From Dysgonomonas sp. ZJ279 (GTDB lineage: Bacteria > Bacteroidota > Bacteroidia > Bacteroidales > Dysgonomonadaceae), in the NCBI RefSeq assembly GCF_011039205.1, contig NZ_JAAKEL010000020.1, forward strand, positions 1 through 60,632: 60,632 nt of DNA. The letters run 5' to 3'. The notes under the pieces were generated by a model. The model saw nothing but the letters and a program-made list of their open reading frames with translations, was not told where the DNA came from and did no database searches. Made by a program: the position numbers and the translations under genes. Below are positions 17,415 through 27,147 of the stretch, one piece after another. How positions within the stretch are numbered: the stretch's first letter is position 1; each line of letters opens with the position of its first letter.

Positions 17415-18242
17415 ATGAGGACTTTAAGCTACACAACTTTATTTTTATTATTTATAACAATCTTTACTTCTTGTAAAACAGATAGTTCTGGTGGATATCG
17501 AACGTTTTATACAACTGCCAATAAGGAGTATGCCGCGGCAATATCCATTGGTCAGGCACGCGTTGCAGAAGAAGCAGAACTACTTAGAAAAGAAAATGAG
17601 AGGATAGAGCGAAAGGAAAGAAAAGAGGCTAAGAAAAAACAGAAAGATGAATCTGTTCAACAAAATAGTGTAGTATCGGCGGTATCTACAGATCCTTTGC
17701 CTGTTGTTACAGATAAAGTGGGCGCAGGGTCGGTACAAACAGTTCGAGGAGGTCTGTCTCAACAATCAGCGCAATTCGAGGAGTCGTCTGTTTCACCTGT
17801 TTCATCGGTGCCGATGACAGAAATTAGAACAGGAGAATCAAAGTCAGAGACAAAATCAGAGACGAAATCGAAAGAACCTGTTGTATTGGATAAAACGAAG
17901 GCAGATGGGGATAAGGTGGTGTTTAGAAAAGCAAAGATTACAGCAGAAGAGGGCTATGAAGGCCAATTGAAAAAGTATAGCGTTGTTATTGCTTCTTTAT
18001 CTAAAAAAGAAGGAGTTGAACGACTCAAGTTGGCATTTGAAGAAGCAGATGAACCAGTTGTTATCGCCAAAAATAATAAAGGAATTTATTATTTTATATT
18101 GGGTAGCTATGATGAGAAAAATGATGCAGTGGAAAAGAGAACTGAAGTCAGAGAGAAATATGTAAATCGTTACTCTAGGGCAGAGCTTCTAAAACAATAT
18201 GCTATTCCATTTTCAGATGTATGGATAGCAGTGAATGAATGA
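17415..18242 (+). CDS. SPOR-domain lipoprotein with charged linker
   Basis: I place the start at 17415, because an upstream extension to 17325 would begin with TTG and spoil the signal peptide. From 17415 the 275-residue product has a clean lipoprotein signal (MRTLSYTTLFLLFITIFTSC), a highly charged helical segment rich in Lys and Glu (about residues 40-75), a low-complexity Ser/Thr/Lys linker and a C-terminal SPOR domain. It is a longer paralogue of the preceding gene and probably also works in septal cell-wall remodelling. Only 10 nt separate it from the MBL hydrolase. Confidence 0.85.
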   Translation: MRTLSYTTLFLLFITIFTSCKTDSSGGYRTFYTTANKEYAAAISIGQARVAEEAELLRKENERIERKERKEAKKKQKDESVQQNSVVSAVSTDPLPVVTDKVGAGSVQTVRGGLSQQSAQFEESSVSPVSSVPMTEIRTGESKSETKSETKSKEPVVLDKTKADGDKVVFRKAKITAEEGYEGQLKKYSVVIASLSKKEGVERLKLAFEEADEPVVIAKNNKGIYYFILGSYDEKNDAVEKRTEVREKYVNRYSRAELLKQYAIPFSDVWIAVNE

Positions 18243-18252
18243 AATTTAAAAT

Positions 18253-19011
18253 ATGAAGGTTAAGTTTTTAGGTACAGGAACATCGACAGGCAATCCCGAA
18301 ATCGGTTGCCGATGCGAAGTTTGTACCTCTAATGATAAAAGAGACAGACGCTTGAGGGCGTCTGTTTTAATTGTAGTAGATGATAAAAGAATTTTGATAG
18401 ACTGTGGTCCCGATTTCAGGGAGCAGATATTAGGTGAGGAGTTTACAAAAATTCATGGTGTGCTTATTACTCACGAGCATTACGATCATGTGGGTGGATT
18501 AGACGATCTTCGTCCGTATTGTAAGCTTGGTGATATTGAGATTTATTCGAACAGGATAGCGTTAGATTCTCTTCGTACTAGAATTCCATACTGCTTTAAT
18601 AATCATCCTTATCCCGGTATCCCTGTGTTGCATCTCAATGAAGTGGCGTCTGATAAGCCTTTTTTAATAGAAGGTGTAGAAGTCCTTCCTATAAACATTA
18701 TACACTATAAGCTTCCTATCTATGGTTATCGCATACAGGATTTTGCTTACCTCACAGATGTGAAACACATTCCTGAAGAAGAATATGATAAATTGAAGAA
18801 TCTGGAAGTGCTCGTTATCGATGCCTTGCGGATAAAAGAGCATCTATCTCACGAAAATTTGGAACAAGCGCTGGAAAATATTCGTCGTATAGCTCCCCAA
18901 AAGGCATATCTGATCCATATGAGCCATCAAATAGGATTGCATGCCGAAGTGCAAAAGGATTTACCCGAAAATGTATTCTTGTCTTACGATGGATTGGAAC
19001 TGGAATTCTGA
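18253..19011 (+). CDS. PhnP-like metallo-beta-lactamase-fold hydrolase
   Basis: A 252-residue MBL-fold enzyme. The metal motif HEHYDH lies near residue 76, further ligands are present in later His and Asp positions (DVK near 178, HMSH near 226), and two early cysteines (CRCEVC) match the zinc-binding site of PhnP-type proteins. PhnP is a cyclic phosphodiesterase of phosphonate use, but no phn genes are near, so the natural substrate may be another cyclic nucleotide or ribose phosphate. It is convergent with the flavin reductase gene, with no gap between the stops. Confidence 0.88.
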   Translation: MKVKFLGTGTSTGNPEIGCRCEVCTSNDKRDRRLRASVLIVVDDKRILIDCGPDFREQILGEEFTKIHGVLITHEHYDHVGGLDDLRPYCKLGDIEIYSNRIALDSLRTRIPYCFNNHPYPGIPVLHLNEVASDKPFLIEGVEVLPINIIHYKLPIYGYRIQDFAYLTDVKHIPEEEYDKLKNLEVLVIDALRIKEHLSHENLEQALENIRRIAPQKAYLIHMSHQIGLHAEVQKDLPENVFLSYDGLELEF

Positions 19012-19578
19012 TTATTTTTTTTTCTTGACAGACCAGCCGAAACCTCCTAGTTTGTTTCCTAACTCGTAATACTGACCATGTGAATAGGCAATTGGTTTTG
19101 CCTCCTCCAAACTGAATTTACCTGTCTCGGGGTTGATATATTTTTCGTCTGCTTTCACATTTACAACATCGGCAATAAACATGTCGTGCGATCCCAAGCT
19201 CATTATTTCTCTCACCCTGCATTCTATGTTTAAAGGGGATTCTTCTATTGTGGGTGCTTGCACTATACTTGCTTTTCCTGCAGTGAGACCCATTTCGTCG
19301 AACTTATTATAATCTTTGCCCGATTTCACCCCACACCAATCGGTGGCAAAGGCTAAATCTTCGGTCGTGATATTAATAATAAATTCCATATTCTTTTTGA
19401 TAATATCGTAAGAATAGCGTTCGGGGCGAACAGATATATAGCACATAGGAGGATTGGTACAAATAGTTCCAAGCCAGCTCAGTGTTATTATATTATATTC
19501 CTCTGGAGTATTTCCGCAACTAATCATTGCAGCAGGGAGAGGATATATCAGAGTTCCCGGTTTCCAGTCTTGTTTCAT
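19012..19578 (-). CDS. Flavin reductase family protein (flavoredoxin-like)
   Basis: A 188-residue split-barrel FMN-binding protein. The NIITLSWLGTICTNPPMCYISVRPERYSYDII segment carries the FMN-binding pattern of the flavin reductase-like domain. C-terminal residues (EAKPIAYSHGQYYELGNKLGGFGWSVKKK) match the flavoredoxin group. It moves electrons between NAD(P)H or a ferredoxin and free flavin in the cytoplasm. It is separated by 3 nt from the upstream membrane-protein gene and forms a leftward unit with pyrBI. Confidence 0.88.
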   Translation of the reverse strand: MKQDWKPGTLIYPLPAAMISCGNTPEEYNIITLSWLGTICTNPPMCYISVRPERYSYDIIKKNMEFIINITTEDLAFATDWCGVKSGKDYNKFDEMGLTAGKASIVQAPTIEESPLNIECRVREIMSLGSHDMFIADVVNVKADEKYINPETGKFSLEEAKPIAYSHGQYYELGNKLGGFGWSVKKKK

Positions 19579-19581
19579 GGT

Positions 19582-20151
19582 TTATGCCTCGCTAATTTTA
19601 AATACAAGCAAGCAGGTTGCTTTATCTATTTTATTATATAATACCTCTTCTTGCTCTTGTATATCATCAGGATATACAAATCCCTCTTCGGTAGTAAGCT
19701 TACTTGTCGACAGTAAATTTCTGTGTTGCGTACAAAGATCATTGATTTCTATAATCTCGTTTTCAAAAGATGTCTTCATCTTGGCAAAGTCCAGCAGAGT
19801 TGTTATGGTATCTAATCTATATTGACATAGGTCAAGCGTATTTCGGATCGACATATTGTCCTTCATCGACTTACTCTCTTGTTGCACCAATAGATTTATT
19901 CTGCGGTAGAAGGCTTGTAGCTCTTCTATACGTTTCTCTATCAGATCTTTCTTGTCTTTTTGTACCTGGAGCTGCCTGTCTAGAACTTCAGGTATATAGA
20001 CAGCTAAGAAAATAGTAGTAACTAAGGTTGCTAAATCGATAAGATTAATAGCTTCTGCCGTTTGGAATCGGTGATAATGGGTAACAATAAGTCCAATTAC
20101 GATACCGATAATAATCAGAAATACATAAAGGGAATATTTAAGTATCTTCAT
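19582..20151 (-). CDS. Membrane protein with coiled coil, unknown function
   Basis: A 189-residue protein with two N-terminal membrane helices (about residues 5-25 and 38-55) and a long cytoplasmic helical region rich in Lys, Glu and Gln (60-95) likely to form a coiled coil. I recognise no domain. It sits 8 nt downstream of pyrI and 3 nt upstream of the flavin reductase, so it is probably co-transcribed with the pyrimidine genes, but nothing in the sequence ties it to that pathway. Confidence 0.6.
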   Translation of the reverse strand: MKILKYSLYVFLIIIGIVIGLIVTHYHRFQTAEAINLIDLATLVTTIFLAVYIPEVLDRQLQVQKDKKDLIEKRIEELQAFYRRINLLVQQESKSMKDNMSIRNTLDLCQYRLDTITTLLDFAKMKTSFENEIIEINDLCTQHRNLLSTSKLTTEEGFVYPDDIQEQEEVLYNKIDKATCLLVFKISEA

Positions 20152-20159
20152 ATCTTTAT

Positions 20160-20621
20160 TTATTTTAGAACAATATCTTCCTTGTCTATTTTAACTCCGC
20201 AATAATGACATTTCAATTCGATATTGGCGTAATCAATTACTTCAAATCGGGTATGCATAGGTTCATTATTGGTGATACACTTAGGATTGTTACATTTCAC
20301 AATTCCCAGAATAGTTTGTGGTAACTCAACTCTTTTCTTTTCTACCACCTCGTAGTTCCTAATAATATTCAGTACGACATTAGGTGCTACAACTGCTATC
20401 CTGTTTATTTCGTTTTCTTCAAAAAACTTGTCAGCTATTTTTATAATACCCTTGGTGCCCATCTTTTTACTTTCGAGTTTGTTGCCAATAGTAATCGGAT
20501 TGTCTAATCCTTCCAAGCCTAAGAGAGAGACAACTTTGAATACAACATCTGATGGTATATGATCTATTGCTGTTCCATTACAAAGGGCAGCTACTTGTAA
20601 TTCTGTTCTTTTTTCTTTCAT
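20160..20621 (-). CDS. pyrI: Aspartate carbamoyltransferase regulatory chain
   Basis: A 153-residue PyrI. The N-terminal allosteric domain ([10 protein letters not shown], with the nucleotide-binding region) is followed by the zinc domain with four cysteines (CNNPKC and CHYC). With PyrB it forms the 12-subunit enzyme inhibited by CTP and activated by ATP. The gene begins 25 nt after pyrB, and the pair is likely controlled together through the leader terminator upstream of pyrB. Confidence 0.96.
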   Translation of the reverse strand: MKEKRTELQVAALCNGTAIDHIPSDVVFKVVSLLGLEGLDNPITIGNKLESKKMGTKGIIKIADKFFEENEINRIAVVAPNVVLNIIRNYEVVEKKRVELPQTILGIVKCNNPKCITNNEPMHTRFEVIDYANIELKCHYCGVKIDKEDIVLK

Positions 20622-20646
20622 ATCGATAGATATTTTTCCTGAATTA

Positions 20647-21564
20647 TTATTCTATTGGAATATTCAATGCATCACAAATTACAGCTTCGCGTGTGAACAT
20701 GCCATTTTTTGCTTGCTCAAAATAATAAGCCTTAGGGCTGTCGTCTACATCTTGCTGTATTTCGTTTACACGTGGCAGCGGATGTAATATTTTGAGATTA
20801 TCCTTAGTATCGTTTAGCATATCTTTGCGGAGAATATAGACATTCTTTACCTTTTCGTACTCCATCAAGTCAGTAAAGCGTTCACGCTGAACACGTGTCA
20901 TGTAAAGAATATCCGCTTTATTTATAACCTCAGGCGAGAAATCGATATGCTCTTCGTATTTTATATTATTCTCGTCGCAGAAATTCTTATAAACCTCCGG
21001 TACTCGCAATTCTTCCGGTGCAACAAAAAGGAATGTCGGATTGAAGTGCGACATGCCTATAATCAGAGAATGTACGGTGCGTCCGTATTTCAAATCGCCT
21101 ACAATCGTAATCGTCAGATTTTCTAATGTTCCCTGTGTTTTATATATCGAGTATATATCGAGCATCGTTTGTGTCGGATGCTGGTTTGCACCATCGCCCG
21201 CATTGATGATTGGTACACTCGAGATTTCGGATGCATATCGTGCAGCACCTTCCAGATGATGGCGCATAATAATGATATCAGCGTAGTTGTTTACCATCAG
21301 GATTGTATCTTTCAATGTCTCACCTTTGGATGAGCTGGTGGTAGAAGCATCAGTAAAACCGATAATTCGCCCCCCAAGTCTGTTTACTGCCGTTTCGAAA
21401 CTAAGACGAGTACGGGTCGATGGCTCGAAAAAGAGAGTTGCACAGACCTTGCCTTCAAGCAGCCGTCTGTTAGGGTTTTCATCAAACTTTTTAGTTAAAC
21501 TCAGTATTCTGAGAATGTCTTCTTTCGAATAATCTGTAATGGATACTAAACTCTTGTTACTCAT
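20647..21564 (-). CDS. pyrB: Aspartate carbamoyltransferase catalytic chain
   Basis: A 305-residue enzyme that makes N-carbamoyl-aspartate from carbamoyl phosphate and aspartate, the first committed step of pyrimidine synthesis. The carbamoyl-phosphate site STRTRLSFE is near residue 52, [11 protein letters not shown] near 80, HPTQTMLD near 134 and HPLPRVNEI near 265. It has full length. Its 5' leader contains a short ORF and an intrinsic terminator that ends 36 nt before the start codon. Confidence 0.97.
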   Translation of the reverse strand: MSNKSLVSITDYSKEDILRILSLTKKFDENPNRRLLEGKVCATLFFEPSTRTRLSFETAVNRLGGRIIGFTDASTTSSSKGETLKDTILMVNNYADIIIMRHHLEGAARYASEISSVPIINAGDGANQHPTQTMLDIYSIYKTQGTLENLTITIVGDLKYGRTVHSLIIGMSHFNPTFLFVAPEELRVPEVYKNFCDENNIKYEEHIDFSPEVINKADILYMTRVQRERFTDLMEYEKVKNVYILRKDMLNDTKDNLKILHPLPRVNEIQQDVDDSPKAYYFEQAKNGMFTREAVICDALNIPIE

Positions 21565-21600
21565 ATGTCTTTAATTTGAAGAACGATAATGTATCTGGTC

Positions 21601-21636
21601 AAAAAAAATCCCCGAAAAAGGTAACTTCTTCGAGGA
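21601..21636 (-). terminator. Leader terminator (putative attenuator) of pyrBI
   Basis: On the minus strand TCCTCGAAGAAG (21636-21625), a GTTAC-type loop and CTTTTTCGGGGA (21620-21609) form a 10-of-12 bp hairpin that is followed by eight T residues (21608-21601). It lies between the pyrB promoter and the pyrB start, with no other gene upstream on this strand, so it can only act on the pyrBI transcript. This is the position of a transcription attenuator. Confidence 0.75.
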
Positions 21637-21645
21637 TAAATATAT

Positions 21646-21723
21646 CTAAATTTTAATAAAATCAATAATAAAACAGCTACCTCTATGCAGAAAATGTATA
21701 TCAAATAAAAATATTCTTTTCAT
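21646..21723 (-). CDS. Putative pyrBI leader peptide (25 aa)
   Basis: A 25-codon ORF starts about 12-15 nt after the inferred transcription start and stops 9 nt before the attenuator hairpin. It begins MKRIFLFDIHF and its codons are strikingly U-rich (ATA TTT TTA TTT, later TGT TTT ATT ATT GAT TTT ATT). In enteric pyrBI operons a translating ribosome close behind a UTP-starved polymerase blocks the leader terminator, and the layout here would allow the same. No Shine-Dalgarno is visible, which is common in this phylum. Expression is unproven. It is too short for routine gene calling. Confidence 0.5.
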   Translation of the reverse strand: MKRIFLFDIHFLHRGSCFIIDFIKI

Positions 21724-21741
21724 AACAGATTTTTGTTTCAT

Positions 21742-21749
21742 CAAAGATA
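21742..21749 (-). promoter_or_regulatory. Putative pyrBI -7 box
   Basis: On the minus strand TATCTTTG fits TAnnTTTG. Initiation about 6 nt downstream would give a leader of roughly 170 nt containing the short ORF and the terminator. No good -33 TTTG is present. Confidence 0.55.
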
Positions 21750-21852
21750 AATACTTTTTCTGATATTAGTTGTTGTGATATAATAAATAATGAAGTCTTC
21801 TCGACTTTTTCTCTGTGGTTAAAAGTCAAGATTAACTCAATGTCATTTCGTT

Positions 21853-21883
21853 ACGATAAAAAATATTAAATATTTTTTATCGT
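21853..21883. promoter_or_regulatory. 31-bp perfect palindrome upstream of the fimbrillin-like gene
   Basis: Arms of 15 bp (ACGATAAAAAATATT and AATATTTTTTATCGT) surround a single central A. It lies about 30 nt upstream of the candidate -7 box at 21914 and is far from the pyrB -7 box. Its symmetry fits a dimer-binding operator or activator site. It could also act as a bidirectional terminator, but no gene ends nearby. Confidence 0.5.
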
Positions 21884-21913
21884 TCTGGTAACACCTTTAT
21901 AATCAGAATTAAC

Positions 21914-21921
21914 TATATTTG
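21914..21921 (+). promoter_or_regulatory. Putative -7 box of the fimbrillin-like lipoprotein gene
   Basis: TATATTTG fits TAnnTTTG and would give an AT-rich 5' leader of about 145 nt. The interval from 21565 to 22073 otherwise holds only the pyrBI leader on the minus strand and the palindrome at 21853-21883. Confidence 0.45.
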
Positions 21922-22073
21922 TACATATTAGCCTTTTTAACTAAACAAACATTACAAACTATTTTCTTCTCTTTTTTGAATTTGCGATATGTAAATACTT
22001 AATTAGTCCCAGTTCTTCAAACACAAACAATATTTGAAAAATCAACAAACTTTATTTACTTAACCCCTTAATT

Positions 22074-23717
22074 ATGAAAAAACTTTTAACTTTACTTACT
22101 GCGGTTCTATTTTTTGTCTCATGTAGTAATGATGATGAAACATCTGTATCGGGACAAAAAGAAATCAGATTTTCTACCGAAGTCGTTTCCACAAAATCCG
22201 GGTATGAAAGTACTCTGATTGCTAAGGACCAACAAATTGGAGTGTTGATTGCAGAGAATTCTGCAACTCCGGCAACAATCTATGAGCAAAATCTGGCTTA
22301 TACAGCCGATGGCGCTGGTAGCTTGGCAGGAATCACCCAGTACTTTCCAACTAACGGTAATAGTCTGAAAATATCAGCTTATCACCCTTACTCGGCAACC
22401 GAAAATGCGACTTATGCATTTACTGTGTTAGCAGATCAAACAGATGCTTCGAGTATTCATGCTTCGGATCTTTTGCATTGTGCAGAATTTGTACAATCAG
22501 CTACCACAGCACAAATTGTATTGAATTTCAAGCACAAACTATCCCAGATAACTTACACGCTAAGTGCAGGTAATGGCTCTCCTGACCTTGCAGGAGCTAA
22601 AGTAAGCGTTATGAATGCTTTTTCTGCAATAGAATTTAATCGTTTGACGGGTGTTTTGGGTTCAACATCTAAAATGCAAGAAGTACAACTTGGTGAAGGT
22701 GTCGGAATAATCGTACCACAAGAAGTTGCTGCCGGAACTAAATTCCTGAAAATAACATTGGCTTCGGGTAAGCAGCTGTATTACACTACACCTAGCAATA
22801 TAACATTGGTTTCGGGTAAGAAATACAATTTCGATCTTCAGGTTAATCTGAGCGATGCGTCATCTATAGGCACATCGGTAGAAGAGTGGGAGACTGGCGG
22901 GACAATAACGGGAGGTGCTGAAGAGGAAATTTCGGAGAAATTGTTACCTGCACAGATTAATTATGAATTTCCAGAGGCTACATGTAAATATGTATTTACT
23001 TACGATGATTCAAACCGTTTGTCAGTACTGGAGATGTATAATAAGCCATACCCAGCTTCGAAGCCGAACATGATAGAATATAGCCACATTACCTTCGAAT
23101 ATGATGATGAAGGTAATGTTATCGGTTATCGTGGTAATCTGCCGAACGAAAATAATCCTGCCAGTTCAGCTACATCAAATGCGACTTTCATATATAATGA
23201 CGTTGCTAAGCAGGTAACATTAAAAGAAGATTTTACTATGTATGGTTCGACAAACACAAACACATATATATTTGATGTGGATGAAGAAGGAAGATTTTTA
23301 TCTGGCGATAAATCTAATTACACAGTGGTTCCAGAGCATGAATATGATGAAAAGGGTAATTTGGTAAAACGCACCGAAAATTATTCAGATAATTCCGGAA
23401 ATGTATTTAAGAATGTGACTGTTTATCAATATGATTCTAAAAATAGTATTCTTAAGAATCTGAATATACCGGCATGGCTTATCAACTATTTTTCAAACCA
23501 AATAAATTCAAAGAGTTTGAACAATGTTAATGACCGTAGTATCGCAATTTATAAGAATGGTAATTTGCTACCAGAAGATGATACAGTATATGCTTGGGCA
23601 TATACATACAACGCTCAAGATTATCCGACAGCATTAGTATATACTTTAACTGATAAAATCACAAATAAGGTATGGACATATACGACAACTGTTACATACA
23701 AAGCGTGGAAGAAGTAA
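22074..23717 (+). CDS. Fimbrillin-like lipoprotein with C-terminal YD-repeat-like region
   Basis: A 547-residue lipoprotein (signal residues 1-17, Cys17 in FVSCSND). Residues about 25-265 match the Mfa-like/FimA fimbrillin fold of Bacteroidales (EIRFSTEVVSTKSG, later LLHCAEF, LNFKHKLSQITYTL and LVSGKKYNFDLQVNL). The remaining 280 residues contain repeated short units such as FTYDDSNRLSVLEMY, FEYDDEGNVIGYRG and HEYDEKGNLVKRTENY, which look like YD/RHS-type repeats. Fimbrillins form pili or sit on the outer membrane surface, so this may be a surface protein with a repeat stalk. Joining these two modules is unusual to my eye. Confidence 0.75.
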   Translation: MKKLLTLLTAVLFFVSCSNDDETSVSGQKEIRFSTEVVSTKSGYESTLIAKDQQIGVLIAENSATPATIYEQNLAYTADGAGSLAGITQYFPTNGNSLKISAYHPYSATENATYAFTVLADQTDASSIHASDLLHCAEFVQSATTAQIVLNFKHKLSQITYTLSAGNGSPDLAGAKVSVMNAFSAIEFNRLTGVLGSTSKMQEVQLGEGVGIIVPQEVAAGTKFLKITLASGKQLYYTTPSNITLVSGKKYNFDLQVNLSDASSIGTSVEEWETGGTITGGAEEEISEKLLPAQINYEFPEATCKYVFTYDDSNRLSVLEMYNKPYPASKPNMIEYSHITFEYDDEGNVIGYRGNLPNENNPASSATSNATFIYNDVAKQVTLKEDFTMYGSTNTNTYIFDVDEEGRFLSGDKSNYTVVPEHEYDEKGNLVKRTENYSDNSGNVFKNVTVYQYDSKNSILKNLNIPAWLINYFSNQINSKSLNNVNDRSIAIYKNGNLLPEDDTVYAWAYTYNAQDYPTALVYTLTDKITNKVWTYTTTVTYKAWKK

Positions 23718-23766
23718 CAACAGGATTAATATATGTTTGAGCCTTTTAGCATGTGTCTAAAATAAG

Positions 23767-23799
23767 AAAAGCTCGTAGAAGACTATTCTACGAGCTTTT
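23767..23799. terminator. Bidirectional terminator
   Basis: Perfect 14-bp arms AAAAGCTCGTAGAA and TTCTACGAGCTTTT with a 5-nt loop lie between the fimbrillin-like gene (+) and the carboxynorspermidine gene (-), which converge on it. Confidence 0.9.
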
Positions 23800-23819
23800 T
23801 TATTATGTTATCTGACTGA

Positions 23820-25013
23820 TCACATTTCCAAATCAATATCGAACAATTCGTGCCAAGGCAATCCTTGTTTGTTTAATTGTTCCATAAACGGATCAGGGTT
23901 AAATTCTTCTACATTATATACACCCGGTTTGCGCCATAGACCTTTCATAAACATGATAGCACCGATAGTAGCAGGAACGCCGGTCGTATAGCTTACACCC
24001 TGTGCGCCTGTTTCTTTATAGGCAGCTTCGTGCGAACAGTTATTATATACATAATAAGTACGCTCTTTACCATCTTTCACACCTTTGATACGGCATCCGA
24101 TTGAAGTTTCGCCGGTATAGTTCTCTCCTAGTTCACCCGGATCGGGAAGCACAGCTTTTAAGAATTGGATAGGAACGATTTCTACACCATTATATATAAC
24201 AGGGTCGATACGAGCCATACCTATATTTTGTATCACACGTAGATGTGTAAGATATTCTTGTCCGAATGTCATCCAGAAACGGGCACGTTTAAGAGTCGGG
24301 AAGTTTTTCACCAACGATTCTAATTCTTCGTGATAAATTACGTAAGACTCTTTCGGTCCGATATTAGGATAATTCAGTGGTTTATGTATTTCGTGCGGTT
24401 CGGTTTCTATCCATTCGCCATTTTCCCAATACTTTCCTTTTTGAGTAACCTCACGTATATTGATTTCAGGATTGAAATTTGTAGCAAAAGCTTTTCCGTG
24501 ATCACCTGCATTGCAATCTACGATATCAAGATAGTGAATTTCATCGAAATGATGTTTCGCTGCATAAGCAGTAAATACACTTGTAACGCCCGGGTCGAAT
24601 CCGCAACCTAAGATAGCAGTCAATCCGGCTTCTTTGAATCTGTCTTGATAAGCCCATTGCCATCCATACTCATATTTAGCTTCATCTTTAGGCTCATAGT
24701 TTGCAGTGTCGAGATAGTTAACACCACAAGCCAGACAAGCATCCATTATTGTAAGATCCTGGTATGGAAGAGCTACATTAATCACCAACTCTGGTTTAAA
24801 CGAATTGAATAATCTTTTCAAATCTTCCACATCGTCAGCATCCACTTTGGCTGTTTGTATCTTATTTCCACCAATAGCTTGAGCTATTGCATCGCATTTC
24901 GATTTTGTGCGGCTGGCTAGCATGATTTCTGTGAAAACATCAGAGTTCTGTGCAACTTTATGAGCTACAACGGTTCCAACTCCACCGGCACCTATAATTA
25001 AAATTTTTCCCAT
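23820..25013 (-). CDS. Carboxynorspermidine dehydrogenase (saccharopine-dehydrogenase family)
   Basis: A 397-residue enzyme with an N-terminal Rossmann fold (ILIIGAGGVGTVVAHKVA, residues 4-21). The body matches carboxynorspermidine synthase/dehydrogenase, with GCGFDPGVTSVF near 155 and the DCNAGDHGKAFATNFNPEINIRE segment near 185. It condenses aspartate semialdehyde with a diamine using NADPH, on the alternative sym-norspermidine/spermidine pathway common in gut Bacteroidales. The decarboxylase partner is not in this window. It is a monocistron with a -7-like box at 25091-25098. Confidence 0.9.
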   Translation of the reverse strand: MGKILIIGAGGVGTVVAHKVAQNSDVFTEIMLASRTKSKCDAIAQAIGGNKIQTAKVDADDVEDLKRLFNSFKPELVINVALPYQDLTIMDACLACGVNYLDTANYEPKDEAKYEYGWQWAYQDRFKEAGLTAILGCGFDPGVTSVFTAYAAKHHFDEIHYLDIVDCNAGDHGKAFATNFNPEINIREVTQKGKYWENGEWIETEPHEIHKPLNYPNIGPKESYVIYHEELESLVKNFPTLKRARFWMTFGQEYLTHLRVIQNIGMARIDPVIYNGVEIVPIQFLKAVLPDPGELGENYTGETSIGCRIKGVKDGKERTYYVYNNCSHEAAYKETGAQGVSYTTGVPATIGAIMFMKGLWRKPGVYNVEEFNPDPFMEQLNKQGLPWHELFDIDLEM

Positions 25014-25090
25014 TTTAAATTTCTTTGATTATTCCAATAACTAATGTTAACTAATCCTTAAAATAATAAGTCTACTTACTTTTTTTTATA

Positions 25091-25128
25091 CAAAAGTAGC
25101 ACTAAAAAATGAATAATGATTATATTTG
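25091..25128. promoter_or_regulatory. Divergent -7 boxes in the 357-nt gap before the atp operon
   Basis: On the minus strand TACTTTTG (25091-25098) could serve the carboxynorspermidine gene. On the plus strand TATATTTG (25121-25128) could serve the atp operon with a leader of about 235 nt. Neither has a good -33 TTTG. The gap also holds a perfect 14-bp palindrome GTTGTTTAAACAAC at 25255-25268. I see no ORF or structured RNA in the rest. Confidence 0.4.
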
Positions 25129-25367
25129 CTATGACATTAACAGGGTATGTCAGCGACCATGAACAGATAAACACAAGTTCTTAGACATTTTTTAGACTTA
25201 GAAATTGTTATAAATTTTAACTAATTTAGGGATATTATGTACCTGATACTTAGGGTTGTTTAAACAACTTTGACGAGTTGGTACTTTTATTTCATTTTAT
25301 AATTTAAAACAGGGTTTATCGTATTTATAGAAATAGAAAAGGAATAAATAATATAATAAATAAATAG

Positions 25368-26885
<1,518 letters not shown>

Positions 26886-26895
26886 AAAATAGATT

Positions 26896-27144
26896 ATGAG
26901 AAGTTCAGAACTCCAATTAAATATTATATCGCCCGAAAAAAGATTGTTTTCGGGGGCAGTGTCGTCTGTCATTATTCCCGGTATAGCCGGTAGCTTCGGT
27001 GTTCACCCCGACCATGCTCCGTTGATCTCACCTCTCAAAGAAGGTGTTATCACATATAGCGTAAAAGGAAACGATAAGACACTGGACGTAAAAGGCGGAA
27101 TTGCCGAAGTGAATAATGGTGTGGTAACTATTTGCGTAGTATAA
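26896..27144 (+). CDS. atpC: ATP synthase F1 subunit epsilon (short form)
   Basis: An 82-residue epsilon containing only the N-terminal beta-sandwich (LNIISPEKRLFSGAVSSVIIPGIAGSFGVHPDHAPLISPLKEGVI). The C-terminal two-helix domain that inhibits rotation in E. coli (about residues 90-139) is absent, so epsilon-based inhibition of ATP hydrolysis is unlikely here. This short form is usual for Bacteroidetes. Confidence 0.95.
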   Translation: MRSSELQLNIISPEKRLFSGAVSSVIIPGIAGSFGVHPDHAPLISPLKEGVITYSVKGNDKTLDVKGGIAEVNNGVVTICVV

Positions 27145-27147
27145 TAT

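Noticed and set aside
25255-25268. Palindrome GTTGTTTAAACAAC before atpD as a regulator site.
   Set aside because: Short, AT-rich 14-bp palindromes arise easily, no regulator is nearby, and promoter elements around it do not fit the expected spacing.
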